A stretch of 64,000 nucleotides of DNA from Rhodocyclaceae bacterium (GCA_018262775.1 JADFDU010000055.1:43132-107131), one strand, 5' to 3'. Shown: positions 31,233 to 41,943, counted from the stretch's first letter. Notes: generated by a model from the letters alone, not told the origin. Program-made: numbers and translations.

Positions 31233-32387
31233 TCAGGCCTCGTCCGGTTCGGGATCCTCGACGATGGCGCCGCGCGGGCCATTCGCCTGCGGCGCACTGG
31301 CCGCGATCTGTGGGGTATCGCAGGTTACATCGCCGCACTGCGCGCGGTGACGCAGGGCATGGTCCATCAGTACCAGCGCCAGCATGGCCTCTGCAACCGG
31401 CGTGGCACGGATACCGACGCAGGGATCGTGGCGGCCGTGCGTCTCCACCAGCACCGGCCTGCCCTGCTTGTCGATGGAGCGACGCGGCAAGCGGATGCTC
31501 GATGTCGGCTTGACGGCAATGCTCACCACAATGTCCTGCCCGGTTGAGATGCCGCCTAGGATGCCGCCGGCATTATTGGAAAGAAAGCCCTCGGGCGTCA
31601 GCTCGTCGGAATGCTCGGTGCCTTTTTGCGTCACGGAAGCGAAGCCAGCGCCGATCTCGACACCCTTGACCGCATTGATGCCCATCATGGCATAGGCGAT
31701 CTCGGCATCCAGCCGGTCATACACGGGTTCGCCCCAGCCCACCGGCACGCCTTCGGCCACCACGGCGATGCGGGCGCCGACCGAATCGCCCGACTTGCGC
31801 AGTTCGTCCATATAGGCTTCCAGAGCAGGCACGCTGTCTCCATTGGCGGCGAAAAAGGGGTTGCTGCGCACCGTTTCCCAGGACTTGAACGGAATGGCGA
31901 GCGGTCCCAACTGCAGCATGCAGCCGCGGATTTTTACGCCGTAGCGCTCTCCCAGCCATTTCTTTGCGATGGCACCCGCGGCCACACGCACCGCGGTTTC
32001 GCGTGCGGAGGCACGGCCGCCGCCGCGGTGGTCACGGAGGCCGTATTTCTGCCAATACGTGTAATCCGCATGCCCGGGGCGGAAAGTCTCGGCGATGTTG
32101 CCGTAGTCCTTGCTGCGCTGGTCTTCGTTGCGTATGAGTAACGCGATCGGCGTGCCTGTGGAGCGGCCCTCGAAGACACCGGAGAGAATCTCGACGGTGT
32201 CGGATTCCCGCCGCTGCGTGACGTGCCGCGACGTGCCGGGCTTGCGCCGGTCGAGTTCGACCTGGATGTCCGCCTCGCTGAGCGCCAGCCCCGGCGGGCA
32301 GCCGTCGACGACGCAGCCGATGGCCGGCCCGTGCGACTCGCCGAAAGAGGTGACGCAGAACAGTTTACCGAGGGTATTGCCGGACAT
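31233..32387 (-). CDS. aroC: Chorismate synthase
   Basis: A 384-residue FMN-dependent enzyme making chorismate from EPSP, the last shared step to Trp, Tyr, Phe and folate. Signatures [28 protein letters not shown] and the basic [11 protein letters not shown] segment are present, and the C-terminus is slightly longer than the common 360-366 residues. It supplies the trp and fol genes encoded elsewhere in this window. Confidence 0.97.
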   Translation of the reverse strand: MSGNTLGKLFCVTSFGESHGPAIGCVVDGCPPGLALSEADIQVELDRRKPGTSRHVTQRRESDTVEILSGVFEGRSTGTPIALLIRNEDQRSKDYGNIAETFRPGHADYTYWQKYGLRDHRGGGRASARETAVRVAAGAIAKKWLGERYGVKIRGCMLQLGPLAIPFKSWETVRSNPFFAANGDSVPALEAYMDELRKSGDSVGARIAVVAEGVPVGWGEPVYDRLDAEIAYAMMGINAVKGVEIGAGFASVTQKGTEHSDELTPEGFLSNNAGGILGGISTGQDIVVSIAVKPTSSIRLPRRSIDKQGRPVLVETHGRHDPCVGIRATPVAEAMLALVLMDHALRHRAQCGDVTCDTPQIAASAPQANGPRGAIVEDPEPDEA

Positions 32388-32463
32388 GGATGCTGGAGAA
32401 GGCGCTGGAGTGAAATCAACTGCAAGTTTATCATAGGAGGATTACTTCCCTGTCCTGCCACGG

Positions 32464-32634
32464 ATGCGCAAAAGTCAGTCTCGCCAGCACGGCGCCAAGG
32501 GACCGGAAAAGGGACCGAAAAGGCCCGCCTCCGCCACACCCGTGCCCAGTCCGCCCGAGCAGCCGACCGCCCACTGGCAGCGCACGCAGCGCTACATCTG
32601 GGATAAAGGCGGCAGCAAGGGCGGGCGAAAATAA
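32464..32634 (+). CDS. Small basic protein, unknown
   Basis: A 56-codon frame starting MRKSQSRQHGAKGPEKG and ending near RYIWDKGGSKGGRK. It is rich in Lys, Arg, Pro and Gly and has the GC-rich third positions of a coding sequence. Its TAA is immediately followed by a strong bidirectional terminator, which fits a real transcript end. An AGGAGG lies 24 bases upstream, too far for a normal ribosome site, so the start is uncertain. No family is recognised. Confidence 0.45.
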   Translation: MRKSQSRQHGAKGPEKGPKRPASATPVPSPPEQPTAHWQRTQRYIWDKGGSKGGRK

Positions 32635-32667
32635 AAAAAGCCGCAGAATACGGCCTTTTTTTGCGGC
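32633..32667. terminator. Bidirectional terminator between the small ORF and fadD
   Basis: Seven A, GCCG, a 7-nt loop, CGGC, one C and seven T (32633-32662) form an A/T-flanked stem that can terminate transcription on both strands. An overlapping pairing, GCCGCA (32640-32645) with TGCGGC (32662-32667), is also possible. Confidence 0.75.
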
Positions 32668-32675
32668 TGGATCGG

Positions 32676-34346
32676 TTACTGTTTGGCCACTGTCTCGTCG
32701 CGCAGGGCGCGGCGCAGGATCTTGCCAACGTTGGTCTTCGGTAACTCGTCGCGGAACTCGACCAGCTTGGGCACCTTGTAGCCGGTGAGGCTCACCTTGC
32801 AGTGGGCGATCACCGCCGCGGCGGTCAGGGCCGGGTCCTTCTTGACGATGAAGAGCTTCACCGCCTCGCCGGATTTCTCGTCCGGCACGCCGACCGCCGC
32901 CACCTCGAGCACGCCCGCATGCATGGCGACGACCGCCTCGATCTCGTTCGGATAGACGTTGAAACCGGAGACCAGGATCATGTCCTTCTTGCGGTCGACG
33001 ATGCGCACGAAACCCTTCTCGTCCATCACGCCGATGTCCCCGGTGCGCAGATAGCCGTCCGCCATGATGACCTTGGCGGTTTCTTCCGGACGGTTGTAAT
33101 AGCCGAGCATCACCTGCGGGCCGCGTACGCAGATCTCGCCGGCCTCGCCGATGGGCAGATCATTGCCGGCATCGTCGCGGATGACAACCTCCGTGGAGGG
33201 CACGGGTAGGCCGATGGCGCCGTTGTACTCCTTCAGGTCGAGCGGATTGATGGTCGCCGCGGGCGAGGTTTCGGTCAGGCCGTAGGCCTCGATCAGCGGC
33301 ACGTTGGTGACCTGCTTCCACTTGTCCGCCACCGCTTTCTGCACCGCCATGCCGCCGCCCAGGGTGATGCTCAGTTTCGAGAAATCGAGCTTGGCGAAGT
33401 CCGCGTCGTTGAGCAGCGCATTGAACAGGGTGTTTACGCCGGTAATGGCCTCGAAGGGATGCTTGGACAGCTCCTTGACGAAGCCCGGAATGTCGCGCGG
33501 ATTGGTGATGAGTAGGTTGCTCCAGCCGATCTTGAAGAAGGTCAGGCAGTTCGCCGTCAGGGCGAAGATGTGATACAGCGGCAGGGCCGTAACGATGGTG
33601 CCTTTCTCGGGCAGAAAGGGCTTCAGCCAGGCATGCGCCTGCTGCAGGTTGGCGATGATGTTGCGGTGGGTCAGCATGGCGCCCTTGGAAACGCCCGTCG
33701 TGCCGCCGGTGTACTGCAGAAAGGCAATATCCTCGTGGCCGACATCGACCTCCTTGAAATCCAGCCGCGCCCCACGCGCCAGGATGTCGTTGAAGCGCAG
33801 CGATCCGGGCAGGCTCCAGGCCGGCACCATTTTCTTGACGTGCTTGACGACGAAGTTGACGAGGGCACTCTTGGGGAAACCGAGCATGTCGCCGAGGCTG
33901 GTGACGATGACATGCTTCAACGGCGTCTTGGCGATGCACCCCTGCAGAACGCTGGCGAAGTTCTCGACGATGACGATCACCTCGGCGCCCGAATCCTTCA
34001 ACTGGTGCTCCAGTTCGCGCGCCGTATAGAGGGGATTGCAGTTCACCACCGTAAAGCCGCCGCGCAAAATGCCGTAGATGCACAGCGGATCCTGCAGCAG
34101 GTTGGGCATCATCACGGCGACGCGCGCACCCTTCGCCAGGCCGAGCGACTGCAGATAGGCGGCAAAGTCGCGCGTATGGCCATCCAGCTCACCATAAGTG
34201 AGGGATTTGCCCATGTTGGTGTAGGCGACGCGGTCGCGGAATTTGCTCACGCTGCGCTCGAACAACTGGCCGATCGACTTGAATTCGTTGACGTCGATCT
34301 CCGCGGGCACGCCGGCAGGATAGCTCTTTACCCAGACTTTATCCAT
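32676..34346 (-). CDS. fadD: Long-chain fatty-acid-CoA ligase
   Basis: A 556-residue AMP-forming acyl-CoA synthetase that activates long-chain fatty acids for beta-oxidation, normally at the inner membrane. The ATP/AMP motif [14 protein letters not shown], the adenylate motif [16 protein letters not shown] and the fatty-acid signature around [18 protein letters not shown] are all present. Length is close to E. coli FadD (561). Substrate range cannot be assigned from sequence. Ends next to a bidirectional terminator. Confidence 0.93.
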   Translation of the reverse strand: MDKVWVKSYPAGVPAEIDVNEFKSIGQLFERSVSKFRDRVAYTNMGKSLTYGELDGHTRDFAAYLQSLGLAKGARVAVMMPNLLQDPLCIYGILRGGFTVVNCNPLYTARELEHQLKDSGAEVIVIVENFASVLQGCIAKTPLKHVIVTSLGDMLGFPKSALVNFVVKHVKKMVPAWSLPGSLRFNDILARGARLDFKEVDVGHEDIAFLQYTGGTTGVSKGAMLTHRNIIANLQQAHAWLKPFLPEKGTIVTALPLYHIFALTANCLTFFKIGWSNLLITNPRDIPGFVKELSKHPFEAITGVNTLFNALLNDADFAKLDFSKLSITLGGGMAVQKAVADKWKQVTNVPLIEAYGLTETSPAATINPLDLKEYNGAIGLPVPSTEVVIRDDAGNDLPIGEAGEICVRGPQVMLGYYNRPEETAKVIMADGYLRTGDIGVMDEKGFVRIVDRKKDMILVSGFNVYPNEIEAVVAMHAGVLEVAAVGVPDEKSGEAVKLFIVKKDPALTAAAVIAHCKVSLTGYKVPKLVEFRDELPKTNVGKILRRALRDETVAKQ

Positions 34347-34431
34347 TTCCCCTCCAGAAGATTGGTGTTACGAAGGCAGCGAGAAACAACCACCCCACTC
34401 ATGCCCGATGAGCGGGGAAAACCGTGTGCGA

Positions 34432-34881
34432 TCAGGTACCGCCCGACTCTGCCGGCCAATCGCGGATATAGGCCTTGAGCATGCGGTTCTCGAAGCCCTG
34501 CTCATCGAGCACCGCACGTGCGACGTCGTGAAATGAAATCACACCCATCAGCGTACCGCCGTCCATTACCGGCAGGTAGCGCATGTGGTGTTCGACCATG
34601 AAGCCGCGTAGTTCGTCGACCTCCATGTCCGGTCCCGCGGACATGGGGTCGCGCACCATGACGCTCGACAAGGGCGTGGCACCCCAGGTCGCGCCGCCGG
34701 CATGTGCGGCTTTCAGCACCTCGCGGAACGTCAGCATGCCGACCATGCGTCCGGCATCGAAGACGACCAGGGAGCCGACATCCTGCTCCGTCATGATCGC
34801 CACTGCATCCGCCAGAGTCTTGTTCGGTACTATGGTGAACAGTACTTGGCCCTTGACCGCAAGAATTTCCCTGACTTGCAT
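34432..34881 (-). CDS. CBS-pair domain protein
   Basis: A 149-residue protein made of two CBS repeats (about 5-60: SLVVFDAGRMVGMLTFREVL; about 75-130: YLPVMDGGTLMGVISFHDV). Such pairs bind adenine nucleotides or SAM and often act as energy sensors, but a stand-alone pair has no assignable target. The ATG at 34881 has GAGGA upstream; an extension to 35067 overlaps the addA end and is rejected. It lies between addA and fadD on the same strand. Confidence 0.88.
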   Translation of the reverse strand: MQVREILAVKGQVLFTIVPNKTLADAVAIMTEQDVGSLVVFDAGRMVGMLTFREVLKAAHAGGATWGATPLSSVMVRDPMSAGPDMEVDELRGFMVEHHMRYLPVMDGGTLMGVISFHDVARAVLDEQGFENRMLKAYIRDWPAESGGT

Positions 34882-34963
34882 GCTGTCCTCTTTTATATGG
34901 CTACAGACTTCATTGATCTTAGTCGATTGCAAGAGCCGGTGAAAGAGTATTCGCCCCAACATT

Positions 34964-37900
34964 CTAAATATCGATGCTTTCCCCTTCGCCGAACACCAGC
35001 CGGCAATGCACCGCCTTGCCGGGAAAGATCGCCATGACTGCTGCCCGGTAGGTTTCCATCTGGGCACGATAGCTCTCCATCAGCTCCGCTGCCGGCCTGC
35101 CACTCTTGTAGTCCAGCACCCAATAACCGTCAGCCATCTCGACCAGACGATCGATTCGCCCCACGCTGCCGTCCGGCAGCACGAATTCAACCTCATTTAG
35201 CGCCCGTTTGTGGCTGGCTGGATCAAAGAAAGCCTGCAACCCCGGCGCCTGCAGGATGGCGTTGGCCGCCGCGCGAAAAACCGGCCAGTCAGCGACGGGC
35301 ATCCCTATCGGTGCCCTGCTGGGATCCTCGCCTGCACTGAGCCACTCGAGGGCGGCATGCAAGCGGTTGCCATAGGTCATGCCGGAACTTGGTGCCTGCC
35401 GCCGGCGTCCTTCTGCAGAAACGGTCGCCTGTTGCACCTGCACGGCCGGGGGCGCCACGGCTGCAGGCGGCGCTGCGTCCAGTGCCGGCATGTCTCCATG
35501 GATGCCGTCGCCACGACCCAGCGCAACCAGCGCCGCTTGCATGCGCTCCCAGAAGCTGGTTTTCGTGCTGCTCCGCCCGGATACGACACCGCTGGCAAAA
35601 AAGAACTGCCTTGCACGCGTCATCGCCACATACAGCAGATTCAGATCCTCGCGCTCGGCGAAAGCGGCCTCGGCCTCGATCAGCGCCGCACGGCGCTCAC
35701 CGCATGCCTCCTTGCGTCCGAGCAGGGACAAGTGCGTCGGTCGCGCCGATTCCGGCGGCCAGTCAAGCAACAGGGACCAGGCATCGGCAGGCTGATGCGT
35801 ATTGTGGGCATCGATCAGCCAGACGATGGGTGCCTCCAGCCCCTTGGCGCCATGGATGGTGAGGATGCGCACGCGGTCGCCGGCTTCCGCCGCCTGGATC
35901 GTTCCTTCGTCGGGCGCCTCTTCGTCGCCGCCCTCGTCGAGCCGCGACAACTCGTCGAGAAAGCGCGGCAAACTGGGGTAGCGCCCGGCATCGAGACGCA
36001 GCGCCAGCGCAATATAGGCTTCGAGATTGGCGCCCACCCCCGGCCAGAGCGCAGCCGGCACGGCAGCGCGATAGCGCACGATGAGCTCGCCGTCATGATA
36101 GATGCGGTCGAGCAGATCGTGTACCGGCAGCTGCGCTGCCGCCTCGCGCCAGCCGGCCAGCAGGCGCGCGGCGCGTGTCAGTAGCGGCGATGCTGCCTCA
36201 TCTTGTGCGCTGGCCTGCAGCCGCTGCCACCAGTTCGGCTCCATGCGCCCGGCCAGATGCAGCAAATCCTCGTCGCTCGCCCCCAAGGCGGGCGAGCGCA
36301 AGGAGTGGGCCAGGGCCAGATCGTCCGCCGGTGTCACCAGACAGCGCAGCAGCGCAGTCAGGTCGGCTGCCTCGATGGTACGCAACAGGCCACCGCGGCC
36401 GACGCTGAGATAGGGAATGCCCGCCGCACGCAGTGCCCGCTCGAATTCGGGTAGAGCGCTGCGCCGGCGCGTCAGCACCATGATGTCGCCATAGCGGGCC
36501 GGGCGCTCGCGTCCGCTGTCCTTGTCGTTCACCACCCAGCGGCCGACGATCTCCCCGATACGGGTCGCTAGCAGCAGCGCCTCTTCCCGCCGCCGTCCAT
36601 CCTCCACCGGAGTCTGCGGTGCAAGCAGCGGGTCGCGCATCGGCGGCACCTCAGAACCCATCTCCTCCCGGGCGCACAACGGCAGCAATTCGAGGCGGCC
36701 GGGCAAGCCGGCGCAGGCGCTGTGGTGTGGACGGAAATGCGGGAACTGCGGCACCTCCGCGAAGACCTGGTTCACCACGTCGACGAGACACGGCGCATTG
36801 CGCCGGGTCGTATCGTTCGCCAGCATCAGCGCACCATGCTCCGCTTGCAAGAATTCGGCCGCGCAGTCGAAAACGCGTGGTTCGGCGCGGCGGAAGCGGT
36901 AGATGGATTGCTTCGGATCCCCCACCACGAAGACGCGCGGCCGCTCCATGTCCGGCGCCCCGTACGCAGCCAGCCAAGACAAGAGGATTTGCCACTGCAG
37001 GGGGTTGGTGTCCTGGAACTCGTCGAGCAAGATATGGCGGTAGCGCGCGTCCAGCCGTGCCTGCAGAAAGGCCGCGCGCGACTCGTCGGCCAGCATGCGC
37101 GAGACCTGCCACTCGAGATCGGCGAAATCCATCAGCCGGCGCTCGCGCTTGTACTGTTCGAGTGCATCCATCCAGGCCGCACCCGCGGTAAGGCCATGCA
37201 CATTCAGTTCGTAGGCTTGTTCCTCGCGCCGGGCGGCCAGCGTTGACAGCACCCGTTCACCCAGTCGCACATGGAGCTCGGCGAAGCGTACCGCTGCCTC
37301 ACCGAAACGCTCCTGGTCTTTCTTTACCGACTTGCGATGCCTAGGCGTGCCTTCCTTGGTCAGCAGCGCCGCGGTGATCTGGGCGAAGCGATCTGGATTG
37401 CCGGCCGCACGTGAAATCTCCCCGAGCTTGGCGGCAATCTGCTGGTCGCCCTCGGCAGCGCTGCACTTCAGGATCTCGGCATACTCGCGCAGCTTGTGCA
37501 TGAACAACTCGTCGGCAAATAGGCCGTCGACGGCAGCAGGCGTCTCGCCGGTACCGAGGTGCTCACGCAGGATGGCCAGGGCCCGCGGCAGCGCATCGGC
37601 ACCCCCGCCGGCATAGGTATGCCATTCGGCGCGGCGATCGGAGAGACGAAAAAGCATCTTGCGGGTCGCCTCCAGGCCGGCATGCTGCAACAGCCACAGC
37701 AGGGATGTCGTCTTGGCATCGTTGTCCCGCGCACAGGCTGCGGCGAACAGCTGCCACACCTCGTTCTTCAGGCGGGCGCCGGCTTCGTGCAGGACGAATC
37801 CGGCCATATCGCTGGCCAGCGGCGCGCCCTGCAACAGCCGCGCAAACCAGCCGTGGAAGGTGCTGACGGTGAGCGGCGGCTGGGCGGACAGTGCTCGCTC

Positions 37901-38215
37901 GTACAGGCCGCGTGCGCGCGCCATCGCGGCATCGAAGTCCGCCGCCGGTACAGCACGCTGGCGCAGGAAGTCGCGCACCGCCTCGTCGCTGCCGACGGCC
38001 AGTAGGCGCAACCAGTCCGCCAGTCGCTCCTCAATCTCGCGCGCCGCCTTGCGCGTATAGGTGATGGCGAGGATGTCCCCCGGCGCGACGCCGTCGAGGA
38101 GCAGGCGCAGGATGCGCGACACCAGCAACCAGGTCTTGCCGCTGCCCGCGCAGGCCTCGACGACCACCGAACGCTGTGGATCAAGTGCCTGCTGAATGAG
38201 GTGCGCGTCACTCAT
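34964..38215 (-). CDS. addA: AddA-like UvrD-family helicase-nuclease
   Basis: A 1083-residue enzyme of double-strand-break end processing. Superfamily I helicase motifs: Walker A ACAGSGKTWLL (about 21-31), DEFQDTNPLQW, GDPKQSIYRFR, TIHGAKGLEAP and YVAMTRARQ. The C-terminal PD-(D/E)XK nuclease shows GRIDRLVEMADGYWVLDYKSG. The ATG at 38215 overlaps the upstream stop (ATGA) and begins just before the helicase. With the upstream gene it forms an AddAB-type recombination nuclease that would load RecA at 3' ends. Confidence 0.9.
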   Translation of the reverse strand: MSDAHLIQQALDPQRSVVVEACAGSGKTWLLVSRILRLLLDGVAPGDILAITYTRKAAREIEERLADWLRLLAVGSDEAVRDFLRQRAVPAADFDAAMARARGLYERALSAQPPLTVSTFHGWFARLLQGAPLASDMAGFVLHEAGARLKNEVWQLFAAACARDNDAKTTSLLWLLQHAGLEATRKMLFRLSDRRAEWHTYAGGGADALPRALAILREHLGTGETPAAVDGLFADELFMHKLREYAEILKCSAAEGDQQIAAKLGEISRAAGNPDRFAQITAALLTKEGTPRHRKSVKKDQERFGEAAVRFAELHVRLGERVLSTLAARREEQAYELNVHGLTAGAAWMDALEQYKRERRLMDFADLEWQVSRMLADESRAAFLQARLDARYRHILLDEFQDTNPLQWQILLSWLAAYGAPDMERPRVFVVGDPKQSIYRFRRAEPRVFDCAAEFLQAEHGALMLANDTTRRNAPCLVDVVNQVFAEVPQFPHFRPHHSACAGLPGRLELLPLCAREEMGSEVPPMRDPLLAPQTPVEDGRRREEALLLATRIGEIVGRWVVNDKDSGRERPARYGDIMVLTRRRSALPEFERALRAAGIPYLSVGRGGLLRTIEAADLTALLRCLVTPADDLALAHSLRSPALGASDEDLLHLAGRMEPNWWQRLQASAQDEAASPLLTRAARLLAGWREAAAQLPVHDLLDRIYHDGELIVRYRAAVPAALWPGVGANLEAYIALALRLDAGRYPSLPRFLDELSRLDEGGDEEAPDEGTIQAAEAGDRVRILTIHGAKGLEAPIVWLIDAHNTHQPADAWSLLLDWPPESARPTHLSLLGRKEACGERRAALIEAEAAFAEREDLNLLYVAMTRARQFFFASGVVSGRSSTKTSFWERMQAALVALGRGDGIHGDMPALDAAPPAAVAPPAVQVQQATVSAEGRRRQAPSSGMTYGNRLHAALEWLSAGEDPSRAPIGMPVADWPVFRAAANAILQAPGLQAFFDPASHKRALNEVEFVLPDGSVGRIDRLVEMADGYWVLDYKSGRPAAELMESYRAQMETYRAAVMAIFPGKAVHCRLVFGEGESIDI

Positions 38216-40944
38216 GGCTGCATTGCGTCCGTTTGGTCCACTTGGTCCGCATGGTAGTCGCGACGGCACAAGCCGCGCATCTCGCACCAGGCGCAGACCG
38301 CGTCCACGCCGTGCGCCGGCAGGGCGGCGCCGGCCTGCAGCGCAGTCACGAGTGTCGTCAGCCTTTCGCCTTGCGCACGGGCCATTCCCTGCACATCCGG
38401 CAAGAGCAATTCGACGGGTTTTTCCCCATCGAGGGCCACATACGCCGCCTCGCTCACCTGCTCGCCCTGCAACAGGACGTAGCACGCCAGCTGCACATCT
38501 TCTGCGGGTTCGGCAAGGCGTTGCTTCAATCCCTGCGCTGCCTGGGTCTTGTAATCGAGCACCGCCTCGCTGCCGTCGGCTCTGCGGTCCAGGCGGTCAA
38601 GGCGACCCTGCAGCAACAACTCGCCGCCGCCGGCCAGGGGCAGAGCGCGTTCCCGTACCAGTTCGCCGCCGGCGTAGCGCCAGCCACCCGCCTCGCGCGC
38701 CTTCTGCCATGCAATGTAGCCGGGCACGCATGCGAGCCAGCGCATCAGCCAGGCATGTTCGAGAAAGTTCGCCTCTATTTCGGACGCGAACACCTCGCGG
38801 CTGATCCTCTCCAGAGTGCCCGCCAGCGTCTCATCCGCCTGACCCGACAGCTGTGCATATGTGGCATGGAAGCGCTGCAGGATACGATGGACACGCTCGC
38901 CGTAATCGCGCTTTTCCAGCGCCTCACGCACTTCCTCCACTTCGCCCAGGCCGAGCATGCGGCGCGCAAAAAACTGGTACGGGCAGGCCATCAGGCTGGC
39001 GTAGGCGCTGGCAGACAGGCGCAGCGGCAGCCGCTGCGGTGCGGCAGGCCGCGGCATGGCCGTGCCGCGCCCGGAGTGCATGCCGGCAACGGCCGCGACC
39101 GGCCGGCGCACCAGGTCGTCGCCCCAGGCGCAGCCGTGCAGCACGGACAGGATATCGAGTTCCGGGCAAAGCAGGTTGGCCTCGTCACCGCGCATGATCT
39201 GCCAGGTGGCCACCACCTCGCCGCAGCAGGCGATCAGGCCAGCCAGGTCATCGCGCAGTCGCGCCGCCGTCTCCTCCGGCAGGGACAGCCCCAGTTCGCT
39301 GCGCACCGCCCGATTGCCGAAGATGGCGCCGGACAGCGCGGGCTTCAGGTTGTCGCGGTCTGCCCCCATCAGGACGGCAGCATCGAAGCAGCGCAACCGC
39401 GTCGCGGCCAGGTGGGTCATGACCAGCGGACTCTCGATGCCACGGTCAACAAAGGCCGCGCCTTCCAGTTCGCGATTGAGCCACTCGCGCCATTCACCGA
39501 AAGTCAGTCGCGCCGGTACGGCGAACAGTTCATCACGACGTGCGCGCAGCAGTTCGAGCAGGGTCTTCCCGGCCTCGTCGTTCTCCAACCCGGGCAGGGC
39601 ACCCAGGTTGTCCAGTGCCTGCTCCAGTCGGGTCAGCCAATCTGCGGCGGGGGCGCTTCCCTGCGGCATGCAGCGGCGCGCTGCTGCCACATGCTTGAGC
39701 AGAATCACTGCTTCGCTGCAATCCGCTTCACGCGCCAGCACCGCCTCGTAGCGACCAAGTCCGGAGGACAGATTGTGGCGCGCCAGCCCGTTCTCCAACT
39801 GCAGCAGTCCTGCCTGGCGAACACCTTCCGACAGGTTGCCGAAGACGAAGGGGGACTTGAGCAAATCGAGCAGGTCTCGGTGATAGGCGTCGGCCGCCAC
39901 CACTTCCAGCCAGGCATCGACGAGGGCGGCAGCACGCGTGGTGGAGAGTTTCCAGCCGGTCTCATCCTGCACCAGGATGCCGTCGCGCTCGAGCAGCGCC
40001 CGCGCGCGCCGCGCCGCGACGCGATCGGCCGCCACCAGGGCGATGCGTTTGCGTCCGTCACCCAGCCAGCGCCGCACCGCCGCCGCAACAGCCTCGGCCT
40101 CTTCCTCAAGGCTGGCAGCGGCAACCAGCCGCAGGCGGCCTGCCAGCGGACTCTGAGGCATATCGGCGCGCGCCATGTCGGCGCGGACTACCAGTGGCTG
40201 TGGCTCAGCCGCAGCAGACGGCCAGATGTAATTGAGCGCACGCAGCAGCGGCATGGCAGCTTCGTCACGCCGGGGCTGGAAAACCGTTACGGGCTGCCGC
40301 GCCGCCCAGGCCTCGCAGAAAGCCGCCTCGACCGGCCGCAACTCGCCCTCGCCTACCATGAACAGAGGTGCCTCCCCGTCTGCGGCAAGCCGCCCCAGGG
40401 CTAGGGCCATGGCGGCATGGCGGCCCGGCGGGCCGGAAGCCTCCGCCCGCCAGAGGCGGTGCACCACCTCGGCCTCGAAGCGCAGCAGTTGCGAGCCGCG
40501 CGCAGCGTAAGCCCGCTCAAGGCGGTCGAGCAGCTCCGCCTCGTCTTCCGGCAGGCCGAGGGCGCGCTCGTTCAATTCATCGAAGAGCGCGATCAGTTCG
40601 GTACAGATTTCCCACAGGGCGCTGTCGATGAACCAGCCGCGCTCACGCAATTGCCGGTAGAGCGCCAATTGGCGCTGGCTGTCCGGCTGACCACCGGCAT
40701 TGGCGTCCGCCGCCAGTTGCGCCAGGGTGGCGATACGCGGCAGCAGTACGGCCCGGCCTGCCGCCAGCACCAGGGCCTGGCGCAGCCCGGGCGCCAGGGC
40801 CGGACTGGGCAGGACAATCAGCAGCGGGGAAAGATCGGGAAGCCGGGATCGGCAGGCGTCGACAATGTGCTGCGCGCAGCAGGCAAGGAAGTCCGCCGAA
40901 CAGGGAATGCGATGCGTTATGAAATGGTGCGCAGCCTCGGGCAT
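38212..40944 (-). CDS. addB: AddB-like nuclease/inactivated helicase with Fe-S cysteines
   Basis: A 910-residue partner of AddA. The N-terminus resembles a degenerate UvrD-type fold without a clear Walker A. The C-terminal PD-(D/E)XK nuclease has the core EAVLDYKTQ. Four cysteines typical of AddB Fe-S clusters are visible: one in SLMACPYQFFARR and three in CAWCEMRGLC. Together they would clamp the nuclease domain. It follows fdxA by 33 bp and is coupled to addA by a 4-base overlap. Confidence 0.88.
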   Translation of the reverse strand: MPEAAHHFITHRIPCSADFLACCAQHIVDACRSRLPDLSPLLIVLPSPALAPGLRQALVLAAGRAVLLPRIATLAQLAADANAGGQPDSQRQLALYRQLRERGWFIDSALWEICTELIALFDELNERALGLPEDEAELLDRLERAYAARGSQLLRFEAEVVHRLWRAEASGPPGRHAAMALALGRLAADGEAPLFMVGEGELRPVEAAFCEAWAARQPVTVFQPRRDEAAMPLLRALNYIWPSAAAEPQPLVVRADMARADMPQSPLAGRLRLVAAASLEEEAEAVAAAVRRWLGDGRKRIALVAADRVAARRARALLERDGILVQDETGWKLSTTRAAALVDAWLEVVAADAYHRDLLDLLKSPFVFGNLSEGVRQAGLLQLENGLARHNLSSGLGRYEAVLAREADCSEAVILLKHVAAARRCMPQGSAPAADWLTRLEQALDNLGALPGLENDEAGKTLLELLRARRDELFAVPARLTFGEWREWLNRELEGAAFVDRGIESPLVMTHLAATRLRCFDAAVLMGADRDNLKPALSGAIFGNRAVRSELGLSLPEETAARLRDDLAGLIACCGEVVATWQIMRGDEANLLCPELDILSVLHGCAWGDDLVRRPVAAVAGMHSGRGTAMPRPAAPQRLPLRLSASAYASLMACPYQFFARRMLGLGEVEEVREALEKRDYGERVHRILQRFHATYAQLSGQADETLAGTLERISREVFASEIEANFLEHAWLMRWLACVPGYIAWQKAREAGGWRYAGGELVRERALPLAGGGELLLQGRLDRLDRRADGSEAVLDYKTQAAQGLKQRLAEPAEDVQLACYVLLQGEQVSEAAYVALDGEKPVELLLPDVQGMARAQGERLTTLVTALQAGAALPAHGVDAVCAWCEMRGLCRRDYHADQVDQTDAMQP

Positions 40945-40977
40945 GACCGGGGCGGAATCATGAGGACACGGCGTACG

Positions 40978-41301
40978 TTAGCGTTCCAGCTGGTCCAGCT
41001 TGTCTTTCGTCTTGGCCCACTCGTCGGCATCCGGCAGGGGATCCTTGCGTTCGACAATGGTTTTCCAGACCTTGGACAGTTCGGCGTTCAGCGCCGTGAA
41101 GCTCTTCTGCGCTTCGGGCACATCGTCTTCTGCGAAGATGGCCTCGACCGGGCACTCGGCCACGCACAGAGTGCAGTCGATGCACTCATCCGGGTCGATG
41201 ACGAGAAAATTGGGACCTTCGTGGAAGCAGTCGACCGGACAGACGTCGACGCAGTCGGTGTACTTGCATTGGATGCAGGATTCAGTCACCACATAAGCCA
41301 T
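40978..41301 (-). CDS. fdxA: 7Fe/8Fe ferredoxin
   Basis: A 107-residue low-potential electron carrier. Two clusters are encoded: [17 protein letters not shown], with the cysteine spacing seen in Azotobacter-type FdxA (3Fe-4S plus 4Fe-4S), and [12 protein letters not shown]. The C-terminal extension of about 45 residues is typical of this subfamily. AAGGA precedes the ATG. Its redox partner is not known; it is upstream of the AddAB genes and divergent from trxA. Confidence 0.95.
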   Translation of the reverse strand: MAYVVTESCIQCKYTDCVDVCPVDCFHEGPNFLVIDPDECIDCTLCVAECPVEAIFAEDDVPEAQKSFTALNAELSKVWKTIVERKDPLPDADEWAKTKDKLDQLER

Positions 41302-41616
41302 GGGCGGTGTTCCTTCGTTTTCTCAAGGGATGGCGGGATCAGACTTGCGTATGCGGATATTAGCATAGGGCAGGCTGCGCTTCAGCCCCCCTGACACACC
41401 CTGGGGCGCTTCTCCGCACTTCCCTTGCCGCAATTTTTTCGCTACGATAGACGGCATAAGCTCGGCACAAGCGCAAGCAGCCCACAGGCGAAGACGGGCG
41501 AAAGCGTCAGATCCCTGCCTCTATTTCCGCTTTACCGCATCACGACCCATGATTTTTACGGCGTAACGTAAGTAGTAAGCGCAGCCGGCCACACAACCCT
41601 TCTTTGCGAGGAAACG
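41302..41616. other. Divergent intergenic region between fdxA and trxA
   Basis: About 315 bp with no convincing gene. It must hold promoters for both genes. I could not identify a clear -35/-10 pair for either; an AT-rich patch near 41430-41445 is the likeliest trxA promoter area. No terminator-like hairpin was noticed. Confidence 0.4.
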
Positions 41617-41943
41617 ATGAGCGAGCACATTCACTACGTCACCGACGCCAACTTCGAGGCCGAAGTGCTGCAATCCGCCACTCCCGTCCTGGTGGACTAC
41701 TGGGCGGAATGGTGCGGTCCGTGCAAGATGATCGCCCCGATCCTGGACGACGTCTCCAAGGAATACGCCGGCAAGCTCAAGGTGGCCAAGCTGAACATCG
41801 ACGACAACCAGGAGACTCCGGCCAAGTTCGGCATCCGCGGCATCCCCACGCTGATGCTGTTCAAGAACGGCAATGTCGAGGCCACCAAGGTCGGCGCCCT
41901 CTCCAAATCCCAGCTTACGGCCTTTATTGACAGCAATCTCTGA
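41617..41943 (+). CDS. trxA: Thioredoxin 1
   Basis: A 108-residue dithiol-disulfide oxidoreductase with the active site WCGPCK and the cis-proline loop GIPTLMLF. It reduces protein disulfides in the cytoplasm using thioredoxin reductase. GAGGAA precedes the ATG. Immediately upstream of rho, as in most Proteobacteria. Confidence 0.98.
   Translation: MSEHIHYVTDANFEAEVLQSATPVLVDYWAEWCGPCKMIAPILDDVSKEYAGKLKVAKLNIDDNQETPAKFGIRGIPTLMLFKNGNVEATKVGALSKSQLTAFIDSNL

Noticed and set aside
38233..40404. 723-codon plus-strand frame opposite addB
   Set aside because: Antisense shadow of addB; no recognisable domain.
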